A stretch of DNA of 64,000 nucleotides from Dactylorhiza incarnata. Its lineage: Eukaryota; Streptophyta; Magnoliopsida; Asparagales; Orchidaceae. Under the pieces are notes generated by a model. It had not been told where the DNA came from. It did no database searches and saw only the letters and a list, made by a program, of their open reading frames with translations. The DNA lies in NCBI GenBank assembly GCA_033032865.1, contig JAWHQI010000099.1, forward strand, positions 1,373,001-1,437,000, written 5' to 3'. Both the position numbers and the translations under genes were made by a program. Every line of letters starts with the position of its first letter. The first letter of the stretch is position 1. Of the stretch, positions 44,722 to 55,223 are shown one piece after another.

Positions 44722-46319
44722 TGAAAGTGCACAGTGTGCCTCCGAGTATAGAAGGGGGGGGGGGGGGGGGGTGAATAAGGTTTTAAATATTTTCTTCCCT
44801 AAATGTACACACAATAAAACTACTAAGGAATATGCAATCAACACTACCAAGACAAAATAAAGTAAATGCAAGAAATATAAATACAAAAAACTGTAAAGAG
44901 GGACATCACAGAAAATTCAATCCAGAAGACACAAGATTCTTATAGTGGTTCCCCAAAATGTGGGTAGTCCACTCTTCTACCTCCCTGGTAGGATTGCACT
45001 AACAGTGTCTGAGTTTTTTTGATAAGGAGACTCTCAGAACCACTGAGTCTTTTGATAAGGAGACTCTTCAAACCACTGAGTCTTTTGATATGGAGGCTTT
45101 TAGAACCACTAAATCCTTTGAAAGAGGGATTAATAAAACTCTTTTACAGATGATGAATAAAGAAGAAGAAAGAGAGAAAGAGGAGAATAGAATTCTGCTT
45201 TCAGAATTCTTCAGAAGCTATTTCTTTTAAACTGATGCTTCTGTTTATCACTGGATCTGAATATAATGAACCCTTGCTTATGATTGTGATTATTGCAAGG
45301 GTTATTGGCTTGATCCTTATTCTATGAGCACTTCTTCTAAACTTACTGCCGTGTGATGAAGAAGAAGAAGCAACTATGATGTTTTCCTGTGCAGAGAGAT
45401 AACTTCTTTTCTGTCTTACGGTTGAAGGAGGAAGAAGAGAAAGCCTTATTCGACAGATAGAAAAATTTGTGATCAATGCTTATGTTTTTTTATTCTCCTC
45501 TCATCATACTTATTCTCCATGATTGGAATTTAAATTTCTTTCTTCTTTTGGGTTGTCCTGAAAAGGAATTCCTATTGGACAGTTGATTTCCCTTTCTTCA
45601 ATTGTTCCCGACCCGTCCATCAGATTTGAATACATTCCAAGATTGTTTTTGCTGTCTCTTGGAATACTCCATTCCATTCTTGGCAATAAACGAGTCGTTG
45701 GAGAACTGTCTTCAGCATTGTGGACCTTCTGAAAAGGTATTAAAAGAATAGCTGAAAAAGATTCATTTTCAGACTGTATTCGATGCTGTGTCGACTTCAT
45801 CATTCTTCATATCGACGCACATCTGAGTTCTTATAGGAGTAGCTTCGAATTCCTTTTTAGCTCTGGCTGAACTCAGATGTTGACATTGCGTCGATTACTT
45901 ATCGACGTAACTGTCGAGTTGAAGACTTGGACTTGAACTATATCTTCTGCGTCGAATTGAATTCGACATTGCGTCAACTTCTAAGATGGCTTTGACAGGC
46001 TCTTCCTTCTGCATTGAGTTCCTTTCGACGTTGCATCGACTTGACATGTACTTTGACAGGCTGATTGGGATGCTTTGTCTTTCAGTTAGAGTTACGTCGA
46101 CATCTACTCGATGTTATGTTGACTTCTATTCGATGCAAGTTTTAACTTAACTGAATTTGTGCTTATATTGACCTGGTCTTAACACTCCAAGGTGAGTGTG
46201 ACATCCTAAGACATCTAATGACCAATTTAACCATTCAATACAATATGGGTAATACAACCTAACTGATGAAATCACTTTAAGTACTTTGTTAAATAAATCA
46301 CAAGAGTTTTTTCCCAACA
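44722..46319 (-). repeat. 5' LTR of element B (1598 bp)
   Basis: It starts TGAAAGTGC and ends CCCAACA, with an 18-G run at 44754-44771. It pairs with 2705-4314. The open frame at 45510-45803 on the - strand is not conserved as a protein and is discounted. U3 palindromes lie at 45775-46135. Confidence 0.92.
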
Positions 46320-46531
46320 CTATCTCTATTGCTAAGAATCCTATCTTTCATAGCAGGACTAAGCATATAGAGATAAGATATAATTTTATTAGAGAACATG
46401 CAGAATGTAAAGATATCTGCCTTGAACATGTACCCATTGACAATCAAGTTACAGATATATTTACAAAGCCATTGGATGAGGCTAAATTTAATGGTTTCGA
46501 AATTGAGCTAGGAATGTTGAACTTAGAATAG
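46320..46531 (+). pseudogene. RNase H C-terminus of element A
   Basis: This is the continuation of the pol interrupted at 2704. Its blocks are ISIAKNPIFHSRTKHIEIRYNFIRE and the terminal DIFTKPLDEAKF motif, ending in TAG at 46529-46531. Its frame joins that of 2704 when element B and one target copy are removed. Confidence 0.93.
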
Positions 46532-46675
46532 GCTTCAACATTTCATTTTGTCAATCATGTTTGTTGTTTTATTACTTAAGCTTTGCTAAACGATAGTCAT
46601 GCTTTAAAACACTTAGTGACATGATTAATGGTAATACAATCCAATTTAAAAGGGTTCACTACTAGGCAGTGAGTT

Positions 46676-46898
46676 CAGCTGAGACAGTCTTAGCTGAACT
46701 GCTGAGATAGCTAAGTCGTCTCAGCGGTTATCACTGAGACAGTTAAGTCATCTCAGTGGTTAAGTTTTCATTGTCCCAACGGTCAAGATTTCCATCTCAG
46801 CAGATCCTCTGAGACGGGATTGCTTAATTAAAATATCAATTAATTAAGTCTAATAAACATCGCACTTTAAGAATAAATTGTAATACACCTATAAATAG
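46676..46898 (+). promoter_or_regulatory. candidate internal promoter for ORF3 of element A
   Basis: Two tandem 32-bp units (46702-46733, 46734-46765) have arms CTGAGA / TCTCAG. They are flanked by further dyads, for example TCTCAG 46795-46800 with CTGAGA 46809-46814. A strong TATA box CTATAAATAG is at 46889-46898, 103-112 nt before the ORF3 ATG at 47001. The palindrome is specific to A. The arrangement equals that seen before ORF3 in C. Confidence 0.55.
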
Positions 46899-47000
46899 TG
46901 CTATGTTGATTAAATCACACTTTTCACACTCTAAACCCTATCTAACCATCGAGAGGACCCTTCATTTCCCGCCGACTCAGCGACTCATTTTTCTTCATGA

Positions 47001-48661
47001 ATGGCGCCAAAGAGTTCAAAGGATCTTCTGGAAGGGTATGAGATAATAAGGAATGGCTTTCAACATGTTTAACCGGAGATTAGAGAACTGATTCAACTTC
47101 TGGAAGGACATGAGATAGAATATCTACTGTCAGAGCCATCAGTGATTCTCAGAACCGAAGTTATGGAACTGTACAGTAAAGCAAGGCTTTCTTCTTTCAA
47201 GTCCTCTATAAATTCCAACATTGGAGGTTTGAAGATTAAGATATCTCCAAGGAAGATGGAGAAAGCATTTCAACTGCCATCCTGTAGTAATGATGTGGAA
47301 GACAGTGTGTCTGAAAAAGACAAAGAGAAAGCCCTCAAATGGTGTGAGTATAGTGATGCCAAGACTGGCTCACTAAAGAGAAAATATTTCAATCAAAGAG
47401 GGAAGCTACTATCAGATATTGTAGACAAAGCATTAATTTGCAAACTAGGGTCCCATGATACTATTTCAAAGTTTATGTTTGAGCCTATGATAAGAGTGGT
47501 CTTGAAGAAAAAGTCCTCATAGGCTGCTGTGATCTTCCAAAGGATCAAAGAATGTATGTAGGATCCAAACCTAGGCATAATTCTTTCTCTTTATCTTCTG
47601 AACTCATATCCTAAAGAATTTGATAGCTCCAAAGGATCCAACCTTCACTACCTGAAAAGAATGGACAGAAAAACTCTGTATAGGTTCTCAAGAGTGCTCC
47701 CAATGAGTCAGCCCTCTGAGGGTAAGGAGAAGAAAAAGGAAGTTAGTCAAAGGACTAAAGAATGCTAGAATAGTAAGTTCTGATTCACATTCAGAAGCTG
47801 CTGAAAATGTCCCTGCTGAGGATGATCAAGGATCTGCCAGCAATCTAGACAAAGATGTTCATGAAGAGCATGACAGTGAAGAACATGAGGATCATGCTGC
47901 TACTATAGAGCATGAGAAAGATGAGGATGATGCTGCTGATGAAGAGAAGTCTGATGGAAATGAAGGAGATCATACTCAAAGTCATTCTCCTAATCCTCAA
48001 GATGCTGATAATAATGCACACACTGTGCCTGCTAAGTCTGCAAGACATGAAGAGGAGCAATCTGATTCTCTTGGTGATTTGCAAAGTAAGATTGACACAA
48101 TTATTCTTAATCTTGAAAGAAGAATAAGTCTAATTCCTGATAACTCCCTAGATTTCTTGGATTCAACTGATCCAGAAAGGATGGATGCCCTATCTGAGGG
48201 GGAGGATCAAGAGAACTTATAAGGTAATGGAGATGTTAGCATTGACAGTGATGATGGAATTGCTGCTGATAAGAATGATCAGACTAAGGGGGAGCATATC
48301 CCTACTCTGGCTGAGGAGGAGCATGAAGAACATGCAAAGGAGCCATCCACTGTACATGAGTGTGCTAATCAAGACCTATAAGAGAAAAGCATTCCCACTG
48401 TGGTAGCAGAAGTACAACCCTCCACCTCTGCAATCTCAAATGAACTTATCCTAAGTTCCATCAGTACACTTATTGATGGTCATATGACCTCAATAAAGGA
48501 ATATATTGATAAATATATTTCTTCAGTCAAGAGTGAAGTAATGTCTGAAATTCAGATAACAAAGGAAGAATCTTCTTACCTTAATAGGCAGATGGCCAAG
48601 TGGTTTGATCTAGCTGAAAAGTCAGTTGTAGCTTAGAATACAATACTGAGATCAATGGACA
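47001..48661 (+). pseudogene. ORF3 of element A (about 550 codons, 3'-truncated)
   Basis: This extra ORF after RNase H starts at ATG 47001 (MAPKSSKDLLEGYEI). The N-terminal domain has RTEVMELYSKARLSSFKSS and a helical block GKLLSDIVDKALICKLGSHDTI. The latter aligns with FLADVVGKVLLGKTSAHDYI in the ORF3 of C. A very acidic segment (47790-48000) and a C-terminal helical segment (about 48430-48630) follow. TAA at 47070, TAG near 47520, a frameshift near 47760 and TAAs near 48220 and 48380 break it. Element G cuts it at 48661. Polypurine motifs (GAGGGGGAGG, AAGGGGGAGC) are embedded in frame. Function is unknown; there is no signal peptide or membrane segment. Confidence 0.75.
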
Positions 48662-51124
48662 TGTAAGACCCTCCTTTTTTTTTTGCAAAAACCACCGGGT
48701 CTTAGGCCCAGAACCGCCGTTTTGCGGTGACACCTTCGCTTTGGAAGGTCGCCACTACAAAATGCCGATCCTGCCGGCCAAATCGATCACAAGAAAAGTA
48801 AGCTAAACTGAATAGTAGATCAAACTAAGTCCACATCACATATATAAGTAAATCATCGGAAGATGTCCACAATGTAACTGAAAGAAAGGAAACAAGATAA
48901 CTAGGGCCTTGCCCAATACATCAAAGCCTCACTACATGGTTCACTCGCGGAAGCAAAACAACTAAATCAACACTCACGGATCCTGTTATCTGAGCTCCTG
49001 AGCTAGACTGCCCCGCCTCCATTTGCACCGGCCTCCGGTGCTGCTCCGTCGCCGCGGTCTCCTAAAATGATAAGGTCCACCGACCGTCAGTCATAAAGAT
49101 TCAGCCAATTCCCCACCCCTCCCCCCCAAGGCTCCTAGGCACCGGATGGGAAGGAGGAAGCGGAGGACAAACAAGGGGTAGAAACAAATGCAGGTGACAA
49201 GGTAATATCTACGCTACACAGGTGATATATATATATAAATGAAACAAGAAATAGAAACAGCAGGGTAATGTATAGGAAAAGCAGTAATGAGCAGAAGTAG
49301 AGGCAATTAAGTATTATATTATTAACCATTGATTTATAGGAGTGCTCATGCAAACCTATAGACCAAGGTGTCGTTTAGCAGGGCCTATTGTATAAAAAGT
49401 CCCATACCAATTTATACGATAGGTGTCAGGGGTTGAATGCAATGATTATGCTATGTCATGCAAGTATGTTGTTATGCGGTGATCAAACAAGTGCAACTCA
49501 CCCACTACGACTCTATGCGCATAGACCTTTAGTTCCCCCTTTTTGGAGCGAGCTAGACTCCCCGGATACTCCCGTAGTGGCAAACGGAAGCGGTGGGTTG
49601 GGCCCCGCCCACCTCTAGGTTGGTATATGCACTACCCGACCTAGACCTATCGTACGCCTCCACAAAACCCGCGGAGCGTCTGCGTACTCTTACTGACTGG
49701 ACCGCCAGATTTTATGGCTAAGTGCAAATACCGCACCAGCCGAGCCCAAGTATCAACGTCGGTGCAACGACCGCCAACACGAAGGACCCACCACCTTATG
49801 CTCATGCAAGATATCTTTCAACAACACCGAGCTACAAGCTCCCTGGGCTAACCCGCCCGTCACCAATAACCTTCCGAGCCATAAGCTCACCAGACTAACT
49901 AGTCTGCTGCAACAGCCACCGAGCCCATCGCTCGGACAGCCAATCCAACTAAACTTCCGAAACCACAGGGTATGGATGAGTGTGTTATTAGTTAATCTCG
50001 TACAATGTCTTACTCCTATGAGTTAGGGTTAGTCTTGGACTTCCCGAGGGTTACCCTGTGAGGGGCTCGCTACGGTACTAGGAACCACTATGGGATGACA
50101 CCCCAAAGTTCCCACTCCCAAGACACTTAATTTTATTAGTTACTACCCTTAAGAAACCCTCTTAACATTTCACCTGGTCTAATCCTAAGTGCTTTAAGAC
50201 ACTTAGGGGAAAAGACGATCTTTCGCCAAATCCCAAGATGACCTACCCCAATGGAGGCACCCCACCATCCCAGAACTCTTCAACCTTAAATCTCTCCAAG
50301 GGTCCTCTCATACCATACATTCACCATTCAATTCCCACATCTCCAAACAATGTATTCCAAATTGGCCTGTAACTCCAAAACTGCCAATTTACTAAACGCA
50401 GACCACCCTTAACGTTTTGATCCTCATGAAGGGAAGTAGACTAAATAACCAACTCCTGGACCCAAGGGATTTACTGGGGACCCATGCTACCTATTTCAGA
50501 TTAAATCTAGGGTTTCATAATTTTTCCAATAATAATAGTATTTTAAATAATTTCCCAAAGGGCCATTTTACCAAGGTTTGAACTACAAGTGTACTTTTCT
50601 GACCTCCAATGCCTACTCCAATTTTTACATAAAACAATAGTACCTAATAAACAGTAGGTATAAAATTTTAGGAAAAACTAGCAAGATTTACTATTTTTAG
50701 AAATTCCAAAACACAATTATTTCCAATAAATTACAAAGGAGGTACCCTCATATGATCTCTAAACCTCTTGCAAATCAGTACAGTGGTGCTTCATAATATA
50801 ATATGCAGTCCTACAAAGTTTGACCATGTTCCACAGAGGGCATATTTGTAATTACATCCAAGGATATATTTGCAATTTCTTCCAAAATGAACTAGAGGCA
50901 CCAAGAATATTGATCCATAAATTATGGGAAAATTACAGTGGTAACATATTGTTATGAAAAGACAACCAGCAAAGTTTCATGTATTTACAGTAACTCAACA
51001 TCATAAATTTAACCAACCCAAAAATTGCCAATAATGAGGAATATTACAATTTGGACCTCCAAGGGTTAACTCATGTTCTAACCAATTCTTCCAGAGATTA
51101 ATATAATTAAAACCATGTTTATGA

Positions 51125-51690
51125 CAGAAGATGGTAAATTGATAAGTACTATTTCTCCCTAAAACCCCAAACCCTAATTATTTACAAATCTACCCAAGGG
51201 TTTATTGCCTATGATGGCAACTCCAAATCCCTCCAAATTCTCGCAGTAGCATTCCCTAGTCACCAAGGCCACATCCCCAAAATTTCAAGTCAAACCATTA
51301 AGGTTTGACCCCTCTTCCTTCATTAGCTTCTAATTGCACCCCATTAGGGTTTAGCCTAGGGTTAGGGTCTAACCTTCTCCAATAGCTCAAGTAGGAACTC
51401 CAGAGATTCATAACCTCAAAAACAAGTGGGAGACAGAAGGTGATGATTCCCTAAGTGTTATTTCTTCCTAGAACTCCAAATTCCAATTATTTACAAATCT
51501 ACCCAAGGATTTATTACCTAGGTTAGACAACTCCAAACCTCTTCAAATTCACAAGGGAGTCTTCTCTGGTCACTATGACCTACCCACCAAAACTTTAGGT
51601 CAAACCACTAGGGTTTGACCCTACTCCCTTCATTGACCTCTATTTGCACCCCATTAGGGTTTAGCCTAGGGTTAGGGCCTAAACATCTCC
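51125..51690. repeat. internal ~300-bp tandem duplication in the LTR of element G
   Basis: Two diverged copies (about 51150-51390 and 51455-51690) share TTATTTACAAATCTACCCAA, the CCCATTAGGGTTTAGCCTAG region and the order between them. The same pair is in the right LTR near 61670-62210. The AGGGTTTAG strings look telomere-like, but they are not tandem. Confidence 0.75.
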
Positions 51691-53464
51691 CAAACCACTC
51701 AAACCTCTTGAGGGGAAATTATACCACTCCTAGAACTCAGAGAGGTCTATTGCACTTCTCCCCATGGACACTTACTCCTTCATCCTTCACAAAACCCTAA
51801 AAGGCACCATAAACTCAACCACTAGGATTTATGGGCACAATAGGCCCTAACCCACCCAAAGTTGCTCCTTGGGGTGCCTCCTACCTCCCAAGTCCATACT
51901 ACTCACTATACTGACCATGGGTCAGTGAAAGACCACCCAAGATCCTACCAACATTTGGTGGGGAGTGGAATTCCAATGGGTACCTATTTGGGGTGCAAAT
52001 AGCAATTTAGCCCCTTTTTGATTTACTAAGGCAAAACTCCTCCAATGGCCACCAAACTTGGACCAGAGGTTGGCATGGGGGAGGGTGAGGTGCACCCCAA
52101 ATATGGAGCCAAAAGACCTTGTGGAAGAGTGGGGGCACTCACCCAAAGTTTTGCCTAAACCTAGGGAGCCTAAGGTTGTTTTGGTGGAATACCCTACCAA
52201 AACAACTCCATAAATCATGATATTTTAACCAGGGCCTATACATACCCCCTAAGACCACCCCTCCAAGATTGGAAGGGTTTTGAGGTGTTTAGGACACCTA
52301 ATTAGGTTAAACTAGGATTATTGGTCTTTCCTAAAAAATTAAGGAGAAAGCTTCTCCAATCCTTGTGATCTTTGGACATGACCTATACATGCCTAATACT
52401 AGACCACACCCCAAATATCAAGTCATTTGGAGTTATATAATGGGGTGGGCATCAAAAATAAGTTCTGATTAGCCCTAAAGACAGCCCCCACTAAAATGAG
52501 TGATGAGCCCTAACCAGGACTCCAAATTGAGTGATCTCAATTTTGTATGAAACTAGACATCAAGGGCTACATTTTCTATGTTGACCACTTTTTACGATTC
52601 GGCCTCTAACTATTTTTCCCAGATTTAAATAGAGGCTGCAGATTTAATCATAGAAATAAAAGAGAATGAACTAAGCCGCACGAATCTTAAAGCAGATCGG
52701 ATGGCGCTGGGTCATCGTCCCCAAGGAATCAACGGCATGGATTTTACGCGCCTGGGCCGTCTTGGTAAGTGATTTCCCGGCCACCTGAGCGCCGCCCCGG
52801 CCGACCAACGCCACCACCACCTCCGTTGAGGTGGGGGCCGACGATGAGCGGTGTTTGATCGGCCGGAGGTGGCCGGAATTGTGTTCTGCAGAAGGATACC
52901 CAACCCGATCAACGGGAGGCTTGGCCGACTCGATTCACGGCCGATTGACCCCGATTTGAGCCGCCGTCGATTTGGATCTAATCCTTAGGGTTCAGGGAGG
53001 AGAATGGGACCTGCTGGAGGGCTTGCCGTCGGGTCAATCTCGAGTACACCATGGGAGCTGCCGTCGGTTGAGATGCCATGCCAATTCCTCCTACAGTGCA
53101 CGAAATATCCAGGTGACTTAGGGGTTTCTCTCCTCTCTGGTCTCTGAAGGTGAAGGGGGGTTCGAATGGGGGTGATGGTGGCTTTAAGCTTCATTGCCAT
53201 TAATGGCCCCTTCGGTTTCTTCAAAGGCCGGCCCCTCTTCCTCTCCTTTGCCTTAATCTTCCTTAGTAACTGATGGAAACTCCTCCTAATCGGCTGAGGA
53301 GTTGAATGGAGGCATCAATTGGGGAGGCCAAGAGGTAAAACCTCTTAATGGCCATGAATGGCTTCCTCTCTCTCTTCAAAAATGGGGAAACCCCCATTTT
53401 CTCTCTCCTAATCACCATGGTCGGTTTCTATACTCTCTCCTGAGTTTAATGAGGGTCCACATGG

Positions 53465-54035
53465 GCTGGTTGACCATCCAATTGAGTTAGCCCAAAGAGA
53501 TTGGGTTAGGTTTGAGTATTTTGACCTAAATTGGGCAATTTTGACTTTTGGTCAAATTGGTCAATTGGGGAACCCTAGGATGGGGCTTTTGGGTTCAATA
53601 GGTTCCAAATTAAGTTTAGGAACTAATGGTGGAGTCAATTTGGTCATATGGTTCTTGGTTGACCCAATCTAAGTTGATTTGACCAAAATAGGCTAAATTG
53701 ACTTTGGTCAAATTGAGCCCTAGGGTTGACTTGGTCATGGGGCTTTTTGGTCCACTAGCTCCCTTATGACAAGATAGCCCTATGAGTGAGGTAAATTTAA
53801 TGTGGTGAAGGTCAATTGGGGTACTTTGAGAAGAAAAGTCATTTTGACCTAAAAAGGGCATTTTGGTCAATTTGCACCCCTGGGGGTCCCATGATGGGGC
53901 TTTTGGGGCCACTAGGTCTATAATGGTATTCTAAACCTAGGGGTGTGATCAATTTGACATAGTGAGGGTTGATTGGCTCTAAATGGGCTACTTTGACCAA
54001 TTTGAGGGTTTATGTTGACTTTGGTCAAATTGGTC
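53465..54035 (-). promoter_or_regulatory. TTGAC/GTCAA-rich cluster in U3 of element G
   Basis: There are about 20 TTGAC or GTCAA pentamers in 570 bp, many paired as TTTGAC...GTCAAA dyads. The position is about 260-830 nt from the start of U3 in the element sense. TTGAC is the core of the W-box bound by WRKY transcription factors (established); that it is used here is inference. Confidence 0.5.
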
Positions 54036-54295
54036 CCTTAGGTTGTCTTCAATGGGCCCTTGGTGCCCTAAGGGGACCCCTAAAGGGTTAGGGACACTAT
54101 GGTGGGGTCCAAGGGTTAAGTTGAAGCCCTAAATTCCAATCCCAAGCTTGGAAGATGGGAATTGCTATTTGCAGACCAAGGTGGTTCCTCCTCCTTTCTT
54201 AAGCTCTTAAGGTCAAAAGGCTCTTCCTATGGTTTTGTCATGACCCTGTCATGACAAAACCAACTTAGGGGTCTAGCAGTTTGGGGGATGTTACA

Positions 54296-55223
54296 AATCC
54301 CAATACATAAAAATAAAAATTTCGTCCCCGAAATTCAGACAAGCCTATGGGGTTTCTACTAGAGGAAAACTGTAACACCCTAAAAAGTAAGTTGTACCTG
54401 TCGTAAAAAGCTGCGGATATTTTTGCTGCATCAAGTCCAGTGGCTCCCAAGTATGTTCTTCCTGCCCATGGTTCCTCCATAGGACCTTGACCAGCGGAAC
54501 CTTCTTGCGCCGCAAGACTCGTAGCTCTGTGTCGTCTATCCGAACCGGCTCCAAGTGAATCGATCGATCTGTAGCTACTGGCCCTTCTGAAGTAGACACC
54601 TGCTGCTCAGGCCGAAGTAACGCCTTCCTAAGTGAAGAGACGTGGAATACGTCATGCAGTCCCTCTAAATCCGGCGGTAGCTCCAGTCGGTAAGCCAAGG
54701 GACCGATCCGCTCCAGGATCCTATAAGGTCCCATAAACCTCGGACTGAGCTTCTTTCGGCCGCGAACCCTCGAGACTCCGTGCATCGGACGTATCTTCAA
54801 GAAAACCCGGTCTCCCATCTGGAACTCCACCATACGATGACGCGCATCGTAATACTTGGCCTGCCTGCTCTGGGCCTCCAGCATCCTATCTCGAATCAAT
54901 CTCACCTGGGCCTCCGTATCCTCCACGAACTCTGAGCCAAGAGCCTTGGGGTCCTCATCCTGAATCCAAGACAATGGTGTCCTGCACCTCCGTCCATATA
55001 ATGCCTCGTAAGGTGCTCTGCCTATGCTAGCCTGGTGACTGTTGTTATAAGAGAACTCGACCAACGGCAACAGTCTCTCCCAAGGCTCCCGCGGTCTAGA
55101 ATACAAAGACGCAAAAGATCCTCCAAGGTCCGATTGGTGCGCTCCGTTTTCCCGTCTGTCTGGGGGTGAAAAGCCGTACTGAAGGTCAATCGGGTGCCTA
55201 AATAGGCATGCACTGCTCTCCAC
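54296..55223 (-). pseudogene. gypsy integrase C-terminus and chromodomain of element G
   Basis: The open frame 55223-54345 on the - strand encodes the integrase C-terminal GPY-like region ([38 protein letters not shown]). The C-terminal DTELRVLRRKKVPLVKVLWR then GQEEHTWEP block is a chromodomain with the aromatic Trp and Glu of the fold. A frameshift near 55060 separates it from the integrase core and another near 54440 alters the very C-terminus. The FRGRNF-type tail near 54320 is typical of plant chromoviruses. Chromodomains target integration to heterochromatin. No strong polypurine tract adjoins the LTR; the tract is GGGATT only. Confidence 0.88.

Larger units (their letters stand above)
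48662..54295 (-). repeat. 3' LTR of element G (5.6 kb)
   Basis: It starts TGTAAGACCCTCC and ends GGATGTTACA; the same start occurs at 59182 next to the primer site. It is collinear with 59182-64000 at a constant offset of 10520 apart from single-base indels. I counted about 28 substitutions and a few indels over 4.8 kb by eye (about 0.6%). The left flank GGACA (48657-48661) is the presumed target duplication; its partner is outside the window. It contains no gene: the short open frames are shared only because the LTRs are nearly identical. At 5634 bp it is unusually long for any LTR. Confidence 0.93.

Noticed and set aside
49388..49618. Open frame repeated almost identically at 59954-60139, and other repeated small ORFs (51615/62137, 51922/62444, 52712/63233, 52985/63506)
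   Set aside because: They recur only because both LTRs of element G are nearly identical. Conservation of the frame is no evidence of coding; no domain or start context supports them.
51350..51370. Telomere-like AGGGTTTAG strings in the LTR of G
   Set aside because: There are only single copies around TTAGGGTTTAG, not tandem arrays. They belong to the ~300-bp internal duplication of the LTR.
54360..54400. GGTGTTACAG-like string near the end of pol in G as a second LTR end or small intron
   Set aside because: The possible intron would be only about 28 bp, and no target duplication or further LTR homology is present.
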